Shown in pieces: positions 1 to 8,853 of a stretch of 64,000 bases of DNA. The position numbers were made by a program, and so were the translations under genes. Source of the stretch: an uncultured Thiohalocapsa sp. (GTDB lineage: Bacteria; Pseudomonadota; Gammaproteobacteria; Chromatiales; Chromatiaceae). The DNA is taken from positions 1 to 64,000 of the forward strand of contig NZ_CAJXYK010000015.1 of the NCBI RefSeq assembly GCF_913063425.1. The letters run 5' to 3'. The number at the start of each line of letters is the position of its first letter. Within the stretch, counting starts at the first letter, position 1. The notes under the pieces were generated by a model. It had not been told where the DNA came from. It ran no database searches and worked only from the letters and a program-made list of their open reading frames with translations.

Positions 1-80
1 CGTTCATGGGCACCTCCTTGTGCCGGGATTTCAGCAAGTTAGGCTGCGTTCAGCAACTCTGAACTGCTCTATGTAGGATC
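1..80 (-). mobile_element. Possible mobile-element edge with a gene start leaving the window
   Basis: Reading the minus strand, an ATG at position 7 is preceded by a strong Shine-Dalgarno (AAGGAGGTG, plus-strand 11-19). The gene runs off the left edge after two codons, so its product cannot be read. Upstream of it the octamer TTCAGCAA occurs twice, at 30-37 and 49-56. The neighbouring glycosyltransferase loses its N-terminal homology at about 63-84. An insertion sequence carrying a minus-strand transposase would explain both facts, but no transposase residues are visible and no target duplication can be shown. The IS assignment is inference. Confidence 0.3.
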
Positions 81-1478
81 ACGGCTCTGGACTGGCCACG
101 GGAGCGGCTGGTGATTCAGGTACTGGACGACAGCACGGACGGCTCGCTGGCAATGAGCCGACATGCCGTGGCCGGGCTGCGGCTGCGGGGCTGGCGGGTG
201 TCGCTGCATCACCGCGTGCACCGCAGCGGCTTCAAGGCCGGGGCGCTGGCCACCGGGCTCCGCGTCTGTCAGGCGCCCTTTGTTGCCGTATTCGACGCCG
301 ATTTCAGGCCGAGCTCTGATTTTCTGCGCCGCACCCTCGGCGTCCTGCTGGCGGACCCGGGCTTGGGTCATGTGCAGGCCAGATGGCTGCATGCCAATCG
401 CAGTGCGTCTGTGTTGACGCGTGCACAGGCGCGGCTGCTGGACGGCCATTTCGGTATCGAGCAGGCGGTCCGGCACCGTCTGGGCCTGCCGGTGCCCTTC
501 AACGGCACCTGCGGGGTCTGGCGGCGTGCCGCCATCGACGCTGCCGGCGGCTGGTCCGGAGACACCCTGACCGAAGACCTGGACCTGAGCCTGCGCGCCC
601 GGCTGGCGGGCTGGGACTCCGCCTATCTTGAGGACCTGGGTGTACCGGGGGAGCTGCCCGCGTCCGCCCGCGCCTGGCGGGCGCAGCAGTTCCGCTGGAC
701 CAAGGGCTTCGTGCAATGCCTGGTAAAGCTCGCGCCACGGGTGTGGGCGGCCCCCATGGCCGTGGGGCACAAGGCCTTCATCAGCCTGCAGCTCGCCCAG
801 CCCCTGAGCTTCCTCGTCGGCACCCTGTGCCTGGCGGCGGCCCTGCCCTTCATCGCAGGCGCCGTCGCCCCGAGTCCCGTGCTCATGGGGGTGGCGCTCG
901 TCACCACCAGCGTCGGCCTGCTGGGCCCGCTGGCCCTGCTGGTTGCCGGCGGCCGGTTCGGGCAGGCGCAGCCGGCACCGCTGCCCGTGCTCGCGCGGGA
1001 AGCCGTTCTGGCCCTGATGCTGAGCAGCGGACTCCTGCTGTCCAACGCCCGGGCGGCGTTGGAAGCCCTGCTTGGCATCCCGAGCGCCTTCGTGCGCACG
1101 CCGAAAAGCGCTGCGCGACCCGTACGCTCCGGCTGGGCGGCGCGCGTGCTGAGCGGGTTGCCGGAGCTCGTCGCGGGCGTGGGATTGCTGGTGTTCGTGC
1201 TGACCCGGCAGCCGCTGGCGCTGCCGCCGCTCGGACTCGCCATCGGCGGACTCCTCTGCGTCGGTCTGCTGCTGCGCCGCAGCGATGGCGCCGGCGTGCC
1301 CGCGCCCGCGCAGGCGGCGGCAGACGCCACCACTGCCTTGGATACCGTGGGGGCCTTCCCGGCCGAGGTGGTGTCCCTGCCGGCGCAGGCGGGCGCTCCG
1401 CCACAGGAGCCCAAGCCGTGGGCAGCGCACGCCGACCCGGCACCGGCGGGGCTGTTGCGGCGCGACTCGCGCCGGTAG
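63..1478 (+). pseudogene. GT2 processive glycosyltransferase, 5'-truncated
   Basis: A family 2 glycosyltransferase of the cellulose-synthase/glucomannan-synthase type. Counting from the GTG at 111, DAD is at residues 62-64, TED at 154-156 and QQFRW at 192-196, which are the D, D, D, QxxRW signature. Several hydrophobic membrane segments follow to the C-terminus. Homology continues upstream of 111 (ALDWPRERLV, from about 84), but a TGA at 60-62 closes the frame. The first membrane helix and the P-x-Y-N-E nucleotide-binding strand that normally precede ALDWP are missing. The open frame therefore looks like a truncated remnant. The GTG at 111 could still be used, but a protein lacking the first Rossmann strand is unlikely to be active. 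Confidence 0.72.
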
Positions 1479-1529
1479 CGAGCCTGCGGGCGGCTTGTCG
1501 GGACCCCGCCCGCGCGCTGGTGTGCGCGG

Positions 1530-3404
1530 TCAGCCGGCGGGCCGGGGGTTCAGTACCGGCAGCCGGGCACGGCGGACATGCCCCGGCAGGAGACTGCGCA
1601 GGGCGCCCGTGCCGGGTCTGAGTGCCCGGCGGAGCTCGCGCTTCCAGCGGGGAAAGTCGGCCATGTTGCCCTGGTTGTAGAGGGCGCTGTCGAGCTGCTG
1701 CATTAGTGCCTGTACCCGCGCGCGGTCCGCCCCCGGGCGCAGCGTCGTGATGCGGTCCGCCATGCGCGGCAGGGGCTCCCGGGCATGAACGGCGAGCCGT
1801 CGGCAGGCTTGCTGCTGGAACGCCTGGCACCAGGCCGCCGGGTCCGGGGCGTCGTCCGCCGCCCGGGCACACTGATACACCCGCGTGCTCAAGGGGGCGA
1901 GGCGGCCGGCTGCCGCGCCCAGTCGGCGCAGCATGGGGCCCGGGTGCAGCACGCGGCCGACGGCGGCGAGCCCACGGCCCGCCTGCCGCAAGCCGCCTGC
2001 GCTCAGGCGCTTCACCTGGGGCCAGAGGGCGCCGCGCTGCCCCGGTGGCACGCGTGCGTGCAGCCACACACCGCCCCAGTAGCCGATGAGCAGCAGCGCG
2101 AGGCCCGCCACCGGCAGCCAGTATTTGTACCAGTCCGCTGCGGCCTGATTGTCGGTCGAGCGCGCGAAGCCGAAGGGCCCGGGCTCACCGGCGACGTCGT
2201 AGACGCGGATGGGCACCGAGGAGGCCTCGCGGCTCGCCGTTTCCACGTTCCACCAGGCGAGCCTCAGCTCCGGCAGCTGCAGGCGACCGCCGGTCTGGGG
2301 CACCAGGGTGTAGACCTCGATGCGCTTACCCACCAGCGCTCGGTCGTTGTCGGTGAGCCGGGTGTCGGTGACCGTGCGCTCGCGGTAGACCCGAAACGCC
2401 TCGGCGCGCAGCATGGGCTCCATGGACGGCAGCTGGTCGCCCACCGCGCCCTCCGCCTCAAGCTCCACCGTGAGCGTCGCCGGCCGGCCCCGGGCCATGG
2501 CATCGGCGTCCGTCAGCTCGGCCTCGATGCGCAGGGTCCGCACCGGCAGCCAGGGCCGCACCGATGGCATGGGGGGGCGCACATCGAGTGCGATGGGCCG
2601 GCGCGCCACCGCCTCGAAGGGCACCCCGCCGGCCAGGGTCCCGCTCACCTTGAGGGGGCCGACCTCCAGCGGGCCCGCGCGCAGGGGCGTCATGGCCAGC
2701 ACGTATTCGTTGACGATCTCCTGGCTGCCGGCACCGCCCCGGGTGCTGGTGGTGGGGCCCGCCAGCTGCTCCAGCAGCACATCCTCGACGCCGGCGAGCT
2801 CCGGCGACGCGGTGGCCAGGTTGCCGGCACTCACCACCCGCAGGCGCACCAGCACGTTCTGCTGCACATAGGGGTCGCGCTCCGCCACCAGGACCTCGAG
2901 CTGCGGGCGCAGGGCGCCGGTGCCGCCGCGTGGGTCGTACCAGCCACCTGCGGGACGCTGTGCCGGCTGGTACGGACCTGCCTGGTAGGACCCGGGGGCG
3001 GAGCGCTGCTGCGCGGGTGGCTGGCCGAAGGGCTGGCCCGGCGGCGGCTGCTGGAAGGGCATCCCCGGCGGCGCCTGCCGCCCCTGGCCGGGCGCTGCGC
3101 CCGGCTGTACCCCGGGACGAAAGCCGGGCCACATCGGCTGGCCATAAGCGGGGGCTGCGCCCGCAGGCGCTGCCTCGCCCGCGGATTGCGGGGGCGGCGG
3201 CGGCGCGGGCTGCGGCGGTATGCCACGGGCATTCCCCGGCTCAACGGGCCGGAACTGCCAGGTCTGGTAGGGCGGCTGGGCGGTTGCCGTGGCCGCTGCG
3301 GCCAACAGCAGGACGCCAAGCAGCAGCCGAGCCCGGCGTCCCACGGACGCGCCCCGCAGCCCGCGGCCCGGGGCCCTGGACCCTGGTCCCTGCACCCTTA
3401 CCAT
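1530..3404 (-). CDS. batD: BatD-like oxygen-tolerance protein
   Basis: Last gene of the MoxR/Bat operon. The 624-residue product has an arginine-rich N-terminus, then a signal segment (LLLGVLLLAAAATATA), then a long Pro/Gln/Ala-rich linker. BatD-type beta-rich repeats follow (from about residue 170, LEVLVAERDPYVQQNVLVRL), then one membrane helix (YWLPVAGLALLLIGYWGG) and a cytoplasmic tail. BatD proteins are periplasm-facing partners of BatA/B VWA proteins; their exact job is unsettled. The ATG overlaps the upstream stop in ATGGTAA and has AGGAG about 8 bases before it, which suggests translational coupling. A heptanucleotide repeat lies directly after the start codon. Confidence 0.85.
   Translation of the reverse strand: MVRVQGPGSRAPGRGLRGASVGRRARLLLGVLLLAAAATATAQPPYQTWQFRPVEPGNARGIPPQPAPPPPPQSAGEAAPAGAAPAYGQPMWPGFRPGVQPGAAPGQGRQAPPGMPFQQPPPGQPFGQPPAQQRSAPGSYQAGPYQPAQRPAGGWYDPRGGTGALRPQLEVLVAERDPYVQQNVLVRLRVVSAGNLATASPELAGVEDVLLEQLAGPTTSTRGGAGSQEIVNEYVLAMTPLRAGPLEVGPLKVSGTLAGGVPFEAVARRPIALDVRPPMPSVRPWLPVRTLRIEAELTDADAMARGRPATLTVELEAEGAVGDQLPSMEPMLRAEAFRVYRERTVTDTRLTDNDRALVGKRIEVYTLVPQTGGRLQLPELRLAWWNVETASREASSVPIRVYDVAGEPGPFGFARSTDNQAAADWYKYWLPVAGLALLLIGYWGGVWLHARVPPGQRGALWPQVKRLSAGGLRQAGRGLAAVGRVLHPGPMLRRLGAAAGRLAPLSTRVYQCARAADDAPDPAAWCQAFQQQACRRLAVHAREPLPRMADRITTLRPGADRARVQALMQQLDSALYNQGNMADFPRWKRELRRALRPGTGALRSLLPGHVRRARLPVLNPRPAG
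3374..3398 (-). repeat. Heptanucleotide repeat at the start of batD
   Basis: Read on the minus strand, the codons right after the batD ATG are built from GGGTGCA, GGGACCA, GGGTCCA and a partial GGGCC, so about 3.5 imperfect 7-bp units. Seven is not a multiple of three, so gain or loss of a unit would shift the batD frame just after initiation. Confidence 0.6.
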
Positions 3405-4966
3405 GGCCGGCTCTCCTGCACCCGGCCGCCGCTCTCGCGCATGCGCCGGACATCCTCCAGCATGAACTGGTTGCGCAGCAGCATGGAGGGGTCGCCTTCA
3501 ACCTGCTCCAGGCGCTGCTCGATGATGAGCATGCCGGGGCCGAGTACCTGCTCGCCGCCGAGGGCGGGGGCCTCGCTCATGCCCGCCTCGGGGCCGAGGC
3601 CCGCCCAGGGCTGATCGCCCAGCTGGTCGAAGCGCTCGACGGCATCGCGGTCGCCGGCGAGATCGTCCATGTCCGGTGGGGACTGGTCGGGCGGTACGCC
3701 CTCGCCGCGGCGGGCGCGCTCGGGGCTGGTGTCATCGGTGCCCGTGCCGGGCGCCTCGCTGTCCGGGCGGACCTCGTCGCCCGGGCGCTGTGCCGCTTCG
3801 GGTGTCTCCGGCGTCTCGCTGCCGCCCGTCTCGTCCCCGGTTTCATCGTTGGGCTGGGGCGGCTCGTCGTCGCCGCCGGCGGGCATCAGGCTGTCTGCGT
3901 CCTCGCCCGCGGCGCGGCCGGGCTCCTCGCCGCCCTCGACGCCGCCGCGCTCGGCCTCGCCCTCGGTCTGCGCCTCATCCATGGCGCCATCGGCGTCTTC
4001 GCGCTGCTCCTGCTCGCCGCCTGCGGCGTCCTGCTCGTCTTCCTCGTCGCCGCCTTCCTCTGGGGTCTCGTCGCGTGGGCCTGCTTCACGGCCGGTGTCT
4101 TCGTCGCCGCCGGTCTCGCCCGCGGCCTCCTCGCCCGCCTCGCCGCGCTGCGCGTCGCTGTCCGCGCCCGCGCTGCCGGCCGCGTCCTGCTGCTCGCCGC
4201 CGCCGGACTCGCTCTCCGCCTGCTGTTGGCCGGTCTGCTGCTGGTCCTCTTGCTCGCCGCCCGCCTGCTGCTGCTCCTGCTGCTCGTCGCCTTGTTGCGA
4301 CGCCTGCTGCTGTTGCTCGCCCTGCTGGTCCTCTTGCTGCTGCTCGCCCTGTTCCTGCTCGGACGCCTGCTGTTCCTCTTGCTGCTGCTCGGACTGCTGC
4401 TGCTCGGACGCCCGTTGCTCCTGTTGCTGCTGCTCGGACTGCTGTTGCTGCTGGTCCTGCTGCGGTGGCTGATCAGTCTCGTCGGGGGTCTCTTCGCGAG
4501 TCTCTTCCGATGTCTCGGGCTGCGGGGCCTCTGGCTCTTCCTGCTCGGACTCCTCCTGGAAGGCCTGCTGCTCCAGCTTCGCCAGCTGGGAGCGCGCCAG
4601 GGTCAGGTTGTAGTGGGCGTCGGCATGGCCGGGCGCTTCGGCCAGGACCTGCTCGTAGGCGTCGATGGCGCCGGTGTAGTCGCCCTGCTTGAAGCGGGCG
4701 TTGCCCAGGTTGTAGCGCGCCGTGATACGCACCGCCTCGCGCTCCACGTCGCTGAAGGCCACCTCGGCGGCACGATACTGGCCGGCGCGGTAGAGGGCGA
4801 CGCCGCGACGGTAGGCATCATCGAAGCCGGCGGCTGCCGCGTCGAAGTCGCCGGCTTCGAACCGCTCCATGGCGCTCTGCTCGGCGTTGCGGAACATGCC
4901 GGCCTGGCCGACGCCGGCGCCGAGCACCGCCGCCACCAGCAGCAGGACGGCGAGGCGGGCGCTCAT
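3398..4966 (-). CDS. batC: BatC-like TPR protein with long Gln/Glu/Asp-rich tail
   Basis: 522 residues. A signal peptide or anchor (MSARLAVLLLVAAVLGAGVG) is followed by TPR motifs at about residues 25-145 (AGQYRAAEVAFSDVE, ITARYNLGNARFKQGDYTGA, APGHADAHYNLTLARS). More than 200 residues of low-complexity Q, E, D, G and S come next. The last 80 residues or so are ordered again (LAGDRDAVERFDQLGDQPWA to the end). BatC/TPR proteins pair with the VWA proteins BatA and BatB in the periplasm. The C-terminal block resembles the tails of other aerotolerance TPR proteins. It overlaps batB by 4 bases (ATGA) and batD by 7. The repetitive tract gives long leucine-rich shadow frames on the other strand that are not genes. 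Confidence 0.82.
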   Translation of the reverse strand: MSARLAVLLLVAAVLGAGVGQAGMFRNAEQSAMERFEAGDFDAAAAGFDDAYRRGVALYRAGQYRAAEVAFSDVEREAVRITARYNLGNARFKQGDYTGAIDAYEQVLAEAPGHADAHYNLTLARSQLAKLEQQAFQEESEQEEPEAPQPETSEETREETPDETDQPPQQDQQQQQSEQQQQEQRASEQQQSEQQQEEQQASEQEQGEQQQEDQQGEQQQQASQQGDEQQEQQQAGGEQEDQQQTGQQQAESESGGGEQQDAAGSAGADSDAQRGEAGEEAAGETGGDEDTGREAGPRDETPEEGGDEEDEQDAAGGEQEQREDADGAMDEAQTEGEAERGGVEGGEEPGRAAGEDADSLMPAGGDDEPPQPNDETGDETGGSETPETPEAAQRPGDEVRPDSEAPGTGTDDTSPERARRGEGVPPDQSPPDMDDLAGDRDAVERFDQLGDQPWAGLGPEAGMSEAPALGGEQVLGPGMLIIEQRLEQVEGDPSMLLRNQFMLEDVRRMRESGGRVQESRPW

Positions 4967-6036
4967 GCCGTCTCCTCGGCAGGCCGCGCCGCCGCGGCGG
5001 CGGCCGGTTGCGGGCCGGCCTGCCGGTGGCGGCGGGCGCGGCCCTTGAAGCGCGGCAACAGCAGCGCGAGCAGCAGCAGCACGGGCAGGTAGTAGCGCTC
5101 GTGCCAGATGCGGGTGCGCTCGTCGGTGGCCTGTGGCGGCAGCTTGCTGCGGGCGGCGGCCTTCAGGATGTCCGCGGTGTCCTCGTCGCGGTAGTCGGCG
5201 TGGCGATAGAGGCCGCCGCCGGCGGCGGCGAGGGCGCGCAGCTGCTCGGCATCCAGGGCGGAGCGCACCGGGGCGCCGTCCGGCCCCACCAGTGGCGCGC
5301 CGCGGGGGCCCGGCACGTCGCCGCCGGCGCCGCTGCCGATGCCGAGCACATGCACGACCATGCCGGCCTCGGCGAGCTGTGTCACCCGCTCGGCAAGGTC
5401 GGGCTCGTCGAAGTCGCCGTCACTGATGAGGAGCAGCGAGCGGGCGCTGTCGGCGGGCAGGGCATCGAGCAGGATCTCCGCCCGGTCCAGGGCCGCGTGC
5501 AGCCGGCTGCCCTGGAGGCGCGCCAGGTCCGTGGCCAGTGCCGGCAGGGCCAGCAGGATGGTGCGGCTGTCCTCGGTGACCGGCGCCACCACGTGCGGCG
5601 ACGATGCGAAGGCGATGAGCCCGAGCCGCAGGCGCCGGTTCTGCATGATCAGGTCCTGGATCTCCTGCCGGGCGCGGCCGAGGCGGCTCGGGGCCACGTC
5701 CGCAGTCTCCATGGAGCGGGAAACGTCCAGCAGGATCAGCAGATTGTCGCCCGGCTGGAAGAGGCGGACGTCGGTGTAGTCCCAGCGTGGGCCGGCCATG
5801 GCAGTAAGCAGCAGCAGCCACAGGCCCGACCACGCGAAGAAGCGCCCCCAGCGCTCCGTGCCCGCGAGCGCCCGGGTGCCCGTCAGGTGCGGCAGCAGGT
5901 CCGGGTCCGCATAGCGATGCACCGGTGCCTTCGCGGCCCGTGCGGCGCTGCGCCAGAGCCACCAGGCGACGGGCGGCAGCGCCAGCAGGCCCCAGAACCA
6001 GGCGGGCTCGGCGAAATGGAAGCCGGTTTCGTTCAT
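4963..6036 (-). CDS. batB: BatB-like von Willebrand factor A protein
   Basis: 357 residues from the chosen ATG at 6036 (MNETGFHFAEPAWFWGLLAL), which has AGGA six bases upstream and starts directly with the first membrane segment. A longer frame to 6081 is less likely. A VWA domain with the MIDAS motif DVSRSM (D-x-S-x-S) lies between two N-terminal helices and a C-terminal helix (YYLPVLLLLALLLPRF). Other MIDAS-type elements (TEDSRTI, ISDGDFDEPDL) are present. BatA/BatB proteins are inner-membrane VWA proteins thought to work with MoxR AAA+ chaperones and a TPR partner. The stop overlaps the ATG of the next gene (batC-like) by 4 bases. Confidence 0.87.
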   Translation of the reverse strand: MNETGFHFAEPAWFWGLLALPPVAWWLWRSAARAAKAPVHRYADPDLLPHLTGTRALAGTERWGRFFAWSGLWLLLLTAMAGPRWDYTDVRLFQPGDNLLILLDVSRSMETADVAPSRLGRARQEIQDLIMQNRRLRLGLIAFASSPHVVAPVTEDSRTILLALPALATDLARLQGSRLHAALDRAEILLDALPADSARSLLLISDGDFDEPDLAERVTQLAEAGMVVHVLGIGSGAGGDVPGPRGAPLVGPDGAPVRSALDAEQLRALAAAGGGLYRHADYRDEDTADILKAAARSKLPPQATDERTRIWHERYYLPVLLLLALLLPRFKGRARRHRQAGPQPAAAAAARPAEETA

Positions 6037-6093
6037 GGTGATCCTGTCAGCGGGCGCACTGTGCCGAACTGACGCCGTCATTGCACCGGCGCA

Positions 6094-7146
6094 TCAGCTG
6101 CTGGCCTGGCGCACGATGAAGCGCCGCCGGCCCTCCGGGAACAGCCCGAGCGCAAGCAGCGCCGCCAGCGACAGCCCCAGCGGCCAGCGATACAGCGGCT
6201 CCGGCAGGTAGGCGGTGCGGGTCTCGGTCTCGGTCTTCTCCAGCTCGGCGATGCGGCGGCTGATCTCCTCCAGGGCGCGGGTGTCGGTGGCGCGGAAATA
6301 GGCGCCGCCGGTGATCTCGGCGAGGCGCCGCAGGGTGTCCTCGTCCATGGTGAGGTCGTCCCAATACTCGATCTTGCCCTCGTGCAGGATGGGGATACGC
6401 TCCTGATTGCTGCCGACGCCGATGACATAGATGCGCACGCCGGCCATGCGCGCGAGCTGGGCCGAGTCCAGCGGCTGGAAGCTGCCGGCGGTGTTGTCGC
6501 CGTCGGCGATGAGGATCATGACCCGCGAGCCCGGCGGGCGGTCCCGGAGCTTCTTCACCCCCAGCGCCACGGCATCGCCGAGCGCCGTGCTGCCGCCGGC
6601 GATGCTCGGCACCACGCGCTCCAGCAGCATGTGCACCGCGGCGCGGTCGATGGTGAGCGGAGAGAGCACGTAGGCGCCGCTGCCGAAGATGATGAGCCCG
6701 ATGCGGTCCCCGGCGCGGGCATCGATGAAGCGGCCCATGACGCCCTTCACCACCTGCATCCGGCTCACCTGCCGGCCCTCCACGGTGAAGTCCAGCGCGT
6801 CCATGGAGTGCGAAGCGTCGACGGCCAGCATCAGGTCGTAGCCGGGGGCGGAGACCTCGGTGTGGGGCACCAGCCACTGCGGGCGCATCAGCGCCAGCAC
6901 CAGCCCGGCCCAGAGCAGATAGAGCAGGAGACGGTACAGCCAGCCCGCCAGCTGCCGGCGCGGCCGCCGCGCCTGGTAGGCCGCCTTGAGCTGATCGACA
7001 TGGGGGTGCAGCAGGGTGATGCGCTCGCCCTGCAGGGTCTCCTCCTGCGGCGCTGTGTCCTCGTGCTCGCGCCACAGGAAGGGCAGCAGCAGCGGCAGGG
7101 GCAGCAGCAGCGCCAGCCAGGGCCATTGGAACTCGAACAGGGTCAT
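6094..7146 (-). CDS. batA: BatA-like von Willebrand factor A protein
   Basis: 350 residues from ATG 7146 (MTLFEFQWPWLALLLPLPLL). The 70 codons of open frame upstream lie over the preceding gene and have no membrane-protein character. Two N-terminal helices, a VWA domain with MIDAS residues DASHSM, the element ADGDNTAGSF, and a final helix (WPLGLSLAALLALGLF) give the usual BatA topology, with the VWA domain in the periplasm. Only a weak GAGG precedes the start. It sits 57 bases before batB and 19 bases after the DUF4381 gene, so it is almost certainly cotranscribed. Confidence 0.87.
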   Translation of the reverse strand: MTLFEFQWPWLALLLPLPLLLPFLWREHEDTAPQEETLQGERITLLHPHVDQLKAAYQARRPRRQLAGWLYRLLLYLLWAGLVLALMRPQWLVPHTEVSAPGYDLMLAVDASHSMDALDFTVEGRQVSRMQVVKGVMGRFIDARAGDRIGLIIFGSGAYVLSPLTIDRAAVHMLLERVVPSIAGGSTALGDAVALGVKKLRDRPPGSRVMILIADGDNTAGSFQPLDSAQLARMAGVRIYVIGVGSNQERIPILHEGKIEYWDDLTMDEDTLRRLAEITGGAYFRATDTRALEEISRRIAELEKTETETRTAYLPEPLYRWPLGLSLAALLALGLFPEGRRRFIVRQASS

Positions 7147-7165
7147 GGGTTGCCGAGGCCTCGCG

Positions 7166-7786
7166 TCAGGCCGTCTCCCGTGCCGTGGCGGTCGCCGGGC
7201 GCCGGCGCCGCAGCCGCTGGCGGACGCTTTGCAGCGGCCGGCCCAGCCAGCCCGGCAGGCGGCGCTGGCGCCGGCGCCGCGCGGGCTTGGGGTCCGGCGC
7301 GGCGACCCATTCCATGGCCGCATCCAGCAGCCGGCGGATGGCCTCGCGCTGGGCATTGGCGGCGCCCGGCTGGGCGTAGGCGGCGGTCAGCAGCGCTGCG
7401 CCGTCGTGGCGCCAGTCGAAGCCCTTTGGGTCATTGTCGGTGAGCCAGCCGAGCCAGGCATCGCCATGGAGTCCGGCACAGGCGGCACGGCCGTGGCGGG
7501 CCATGGCGATGCGCCGCAGCAGCTCGGACAGCTCCGCGGCGATGGGCTTCACCGGCTCGCGCGCCAGGCGCCCGCGCAGCGACCGCAGCCCCTGCGCCGC
7601 CTCCCAGCGCCAGGTGCCGAGCGTGATCACCGGCAGCGGCACATAGAGCCGCCAGCGCGGGTCGTAGCGCCACAAGGCTAGCCCCAGCAGGACCAGAGCG
7701 CCGGCGAGGAGCCACCAGCCCGGCGCCGGCGGCCACCAGAGGTGGCCCATCTGCACGTGGATGTCGCGGAGTTGGGTGGGGTCCAT
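7166..7786 (-). CDS. DUF4381 membrane protein of the MoxR/Bat operon
   Basis: 206 residues from ATG 7786 (MDPTQLRDIHVQMG). One membrane helix occurs early (GWWLLAGALVLLGLALW), followed by a cytoplasmic helical region and a very Arg-rich C-terminus. The family is defined by its place between DUF58 and BatA genes, and its role is unknown. The frame stays open upstream to 7915, but that extension would be made of the GAGGAGC repeat array and would overlap the DUF58 gene, so I reject it. The segment IAAELSELLRRIAMARHG fits the family. Confidence 0.82.
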   Translation of the reverse strand: MDPTQLRDIHVQMGHLWWPPAPGWWLLAGALVLLGLALWRYDPRWRLYVPLPVITLGTWRWEAAQGLRSLRGRLAREPVKPIAAELSELLRRIAMARHGRAACAGLHGDAWLGWLTDNDPKGFDWRHDGAALLTAAYAQPGAANAQREAIRRLLDAAMEWVAAPDPKPARRRRQRRLPGWLGRPLQSVRQRLRRRRPATATARETA

Positions 7787-7795
7787 GGTTTTGAT

Positions 7796-7834
7796 GAGGA
7801 GCGAGGAGCGAGGAGCGAGGATCGAGGAGCGAGG
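7796..7834. repeat. Heptanucleotide array (GAGGAGC)n
   Basis: About five and a half copies of a 7-bp unit (GAGGAGC, one copy GAGGATC) lie in the spacer between the DUF58 stop and the DUF4381 start. The array ends 10 bases before the DUF4381 ATG. Because it occupies the ribosome-binding region, copy-number changes could alter translation of the downstream gene; this is inference. Confidence 0.75.
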
Positions 7835-7892
7835 GGGCGGCGGCTGCGATGGGCTTTCTCGATAGTCGCTCCTCCAAACTCGCCACCTCGCG

Positions 7893-8846
7893 TCAGACGC
7901 TTCGCGCGCGGGCACGTTGCTCCAGACTGTGAATCAGGCTCAGGTGAATGTCCGCATCGGTGCGGATGGGCATGAGGATGACATTGAGGCGGTTGGCGAT
8001 GGCCTTGAGCGTGTCGCGCCGCTGCTGCCAGGCGGTCTGGTAGGCACGCGCGGCGTCGGCGTCGTCGGTGTCGATCTCCACCAGGGTGCCGTCGGTGGCG
8101 GTGAAGGTGACGCTGCCCATGGCCGGGATCTGCCAGTCCGCCGGGTCGTCCACCGGCAGCAGCACCACGGAGCTGCGCTGCACCAGGTTGCCGAGCACGC
8201 CTTCCAGGTCCCGCGCCTCGCGGTTCAGGTCGGCGATGACGAACACCAGAGAGCCCGTGGGCAGACCGCGGCTGGTGCGGCGCAGCGCACCTGGCAGGGC
8301 GTCCACGGACGCGCTGCGCTCCGCTGCCGGTTGGGTGAGGGTGCGCAGCAGCTGCCAGAGCGCGCGGCGGCCGCGGGCGGGGCGAAAGTGCTGGAGTCCC
8401 GCCACGGGGTCGCCGAAGGCGATGCCGCCGACGCGGTCGTTGAGCCGGCTCGCGGCCCAGCCGATGAGCGCCGCGGCGCGCGCCGCCTGCACGGACTTGA
8501 AAGTGCCGCGGGTGCCGAAGCCCATGTGCGGGCCGCGGTCCACGCAAAGCACGACACTGCGCTCGCGCTCCTCGCGGAACACCTTGAGGTGCGGCTCGTT
8601 GAAGCGCGCGGTGACCTTCCAGTCCATGTGGCGGATGTCGTCGCCCTCGCGGTATTCGCGCACCTCCTCGAAATTGATACCGGCCCCCCGGAACACCGAG
8701 GCGTACAGCCCCGCGAAGGTGGAGTTCACCAGGTGGTGCGAGGACACGCCCAGGGTGTGGGCCTGGTGGCGGAGCTCCAGCAGGTCGTCGAGGCGGGGGT
8801 ACAGGCTCATTCGGTGCTCAAGTTCCGGCTGCCGGCGCCGAAGCAT
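7893..8846 (-). CDS. DUF58 protein
   Basis: 317 residues carrying the DUF58 signature REYREGDDIRHMDWKVTARF, then HLKVFREERERSVVLCVD at about residues 82-102. A VWA-like C-terminal half follows (VFVIADLNREARDLEGVLGN). DUF58 proteins are encoded beside MoxR ATPases and are presumed partners or clients in assembling the Bat VWA complex. There is no signal peptide, so it should be cytoplasmic. The start at 8846 is 7 bases after the moxR stop. A second ATG at 8810 (MSLYPRLDDLLELR) begins where homologues usually start and may be the true one. Neither has a clear Shine-Dalgarno. Confidence 0.87.
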   Translation of the reverse strand: MLRRRQPELEHRMSLYPRLDDLLELRHQAHTLGVSSHHLVNSTFAGLYASVFRGAGINFEEVREYREGDDIRHMDWKVTARFNEPHLKVFREERERSVVLCVDRGPHMGFGTRGTFKSVQAARAAALIGWAASRLNDRVGGIAFGDPVAGLQHFRPARGRRALWQLLRTLTQPAAERSASVDALPGALRRTSRGLPTGSLVFVIADLNREARDLEGVLGNLVQRSSVVLLPVDDPADWQIPAMGSVTFTATDGTLVEIDTDDADAARAYQTAWQQRRDTLKAIANRLNVILMPIRTDADIHLSLIHSLEQRARARSV

Positions 8847-8853
8847 CGCCGCA

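Noticed and set aside
2930-5092. 720-codon open frame on the plus strand with very Leu-rich product
   Set aside because: It is the antisense shadow of the Gln/Glu-rich BatC tract and of batD; Leu and Ala runs come from CTG/GCC complementing CAG/GGC. It has no ribosome-binding site or homology.
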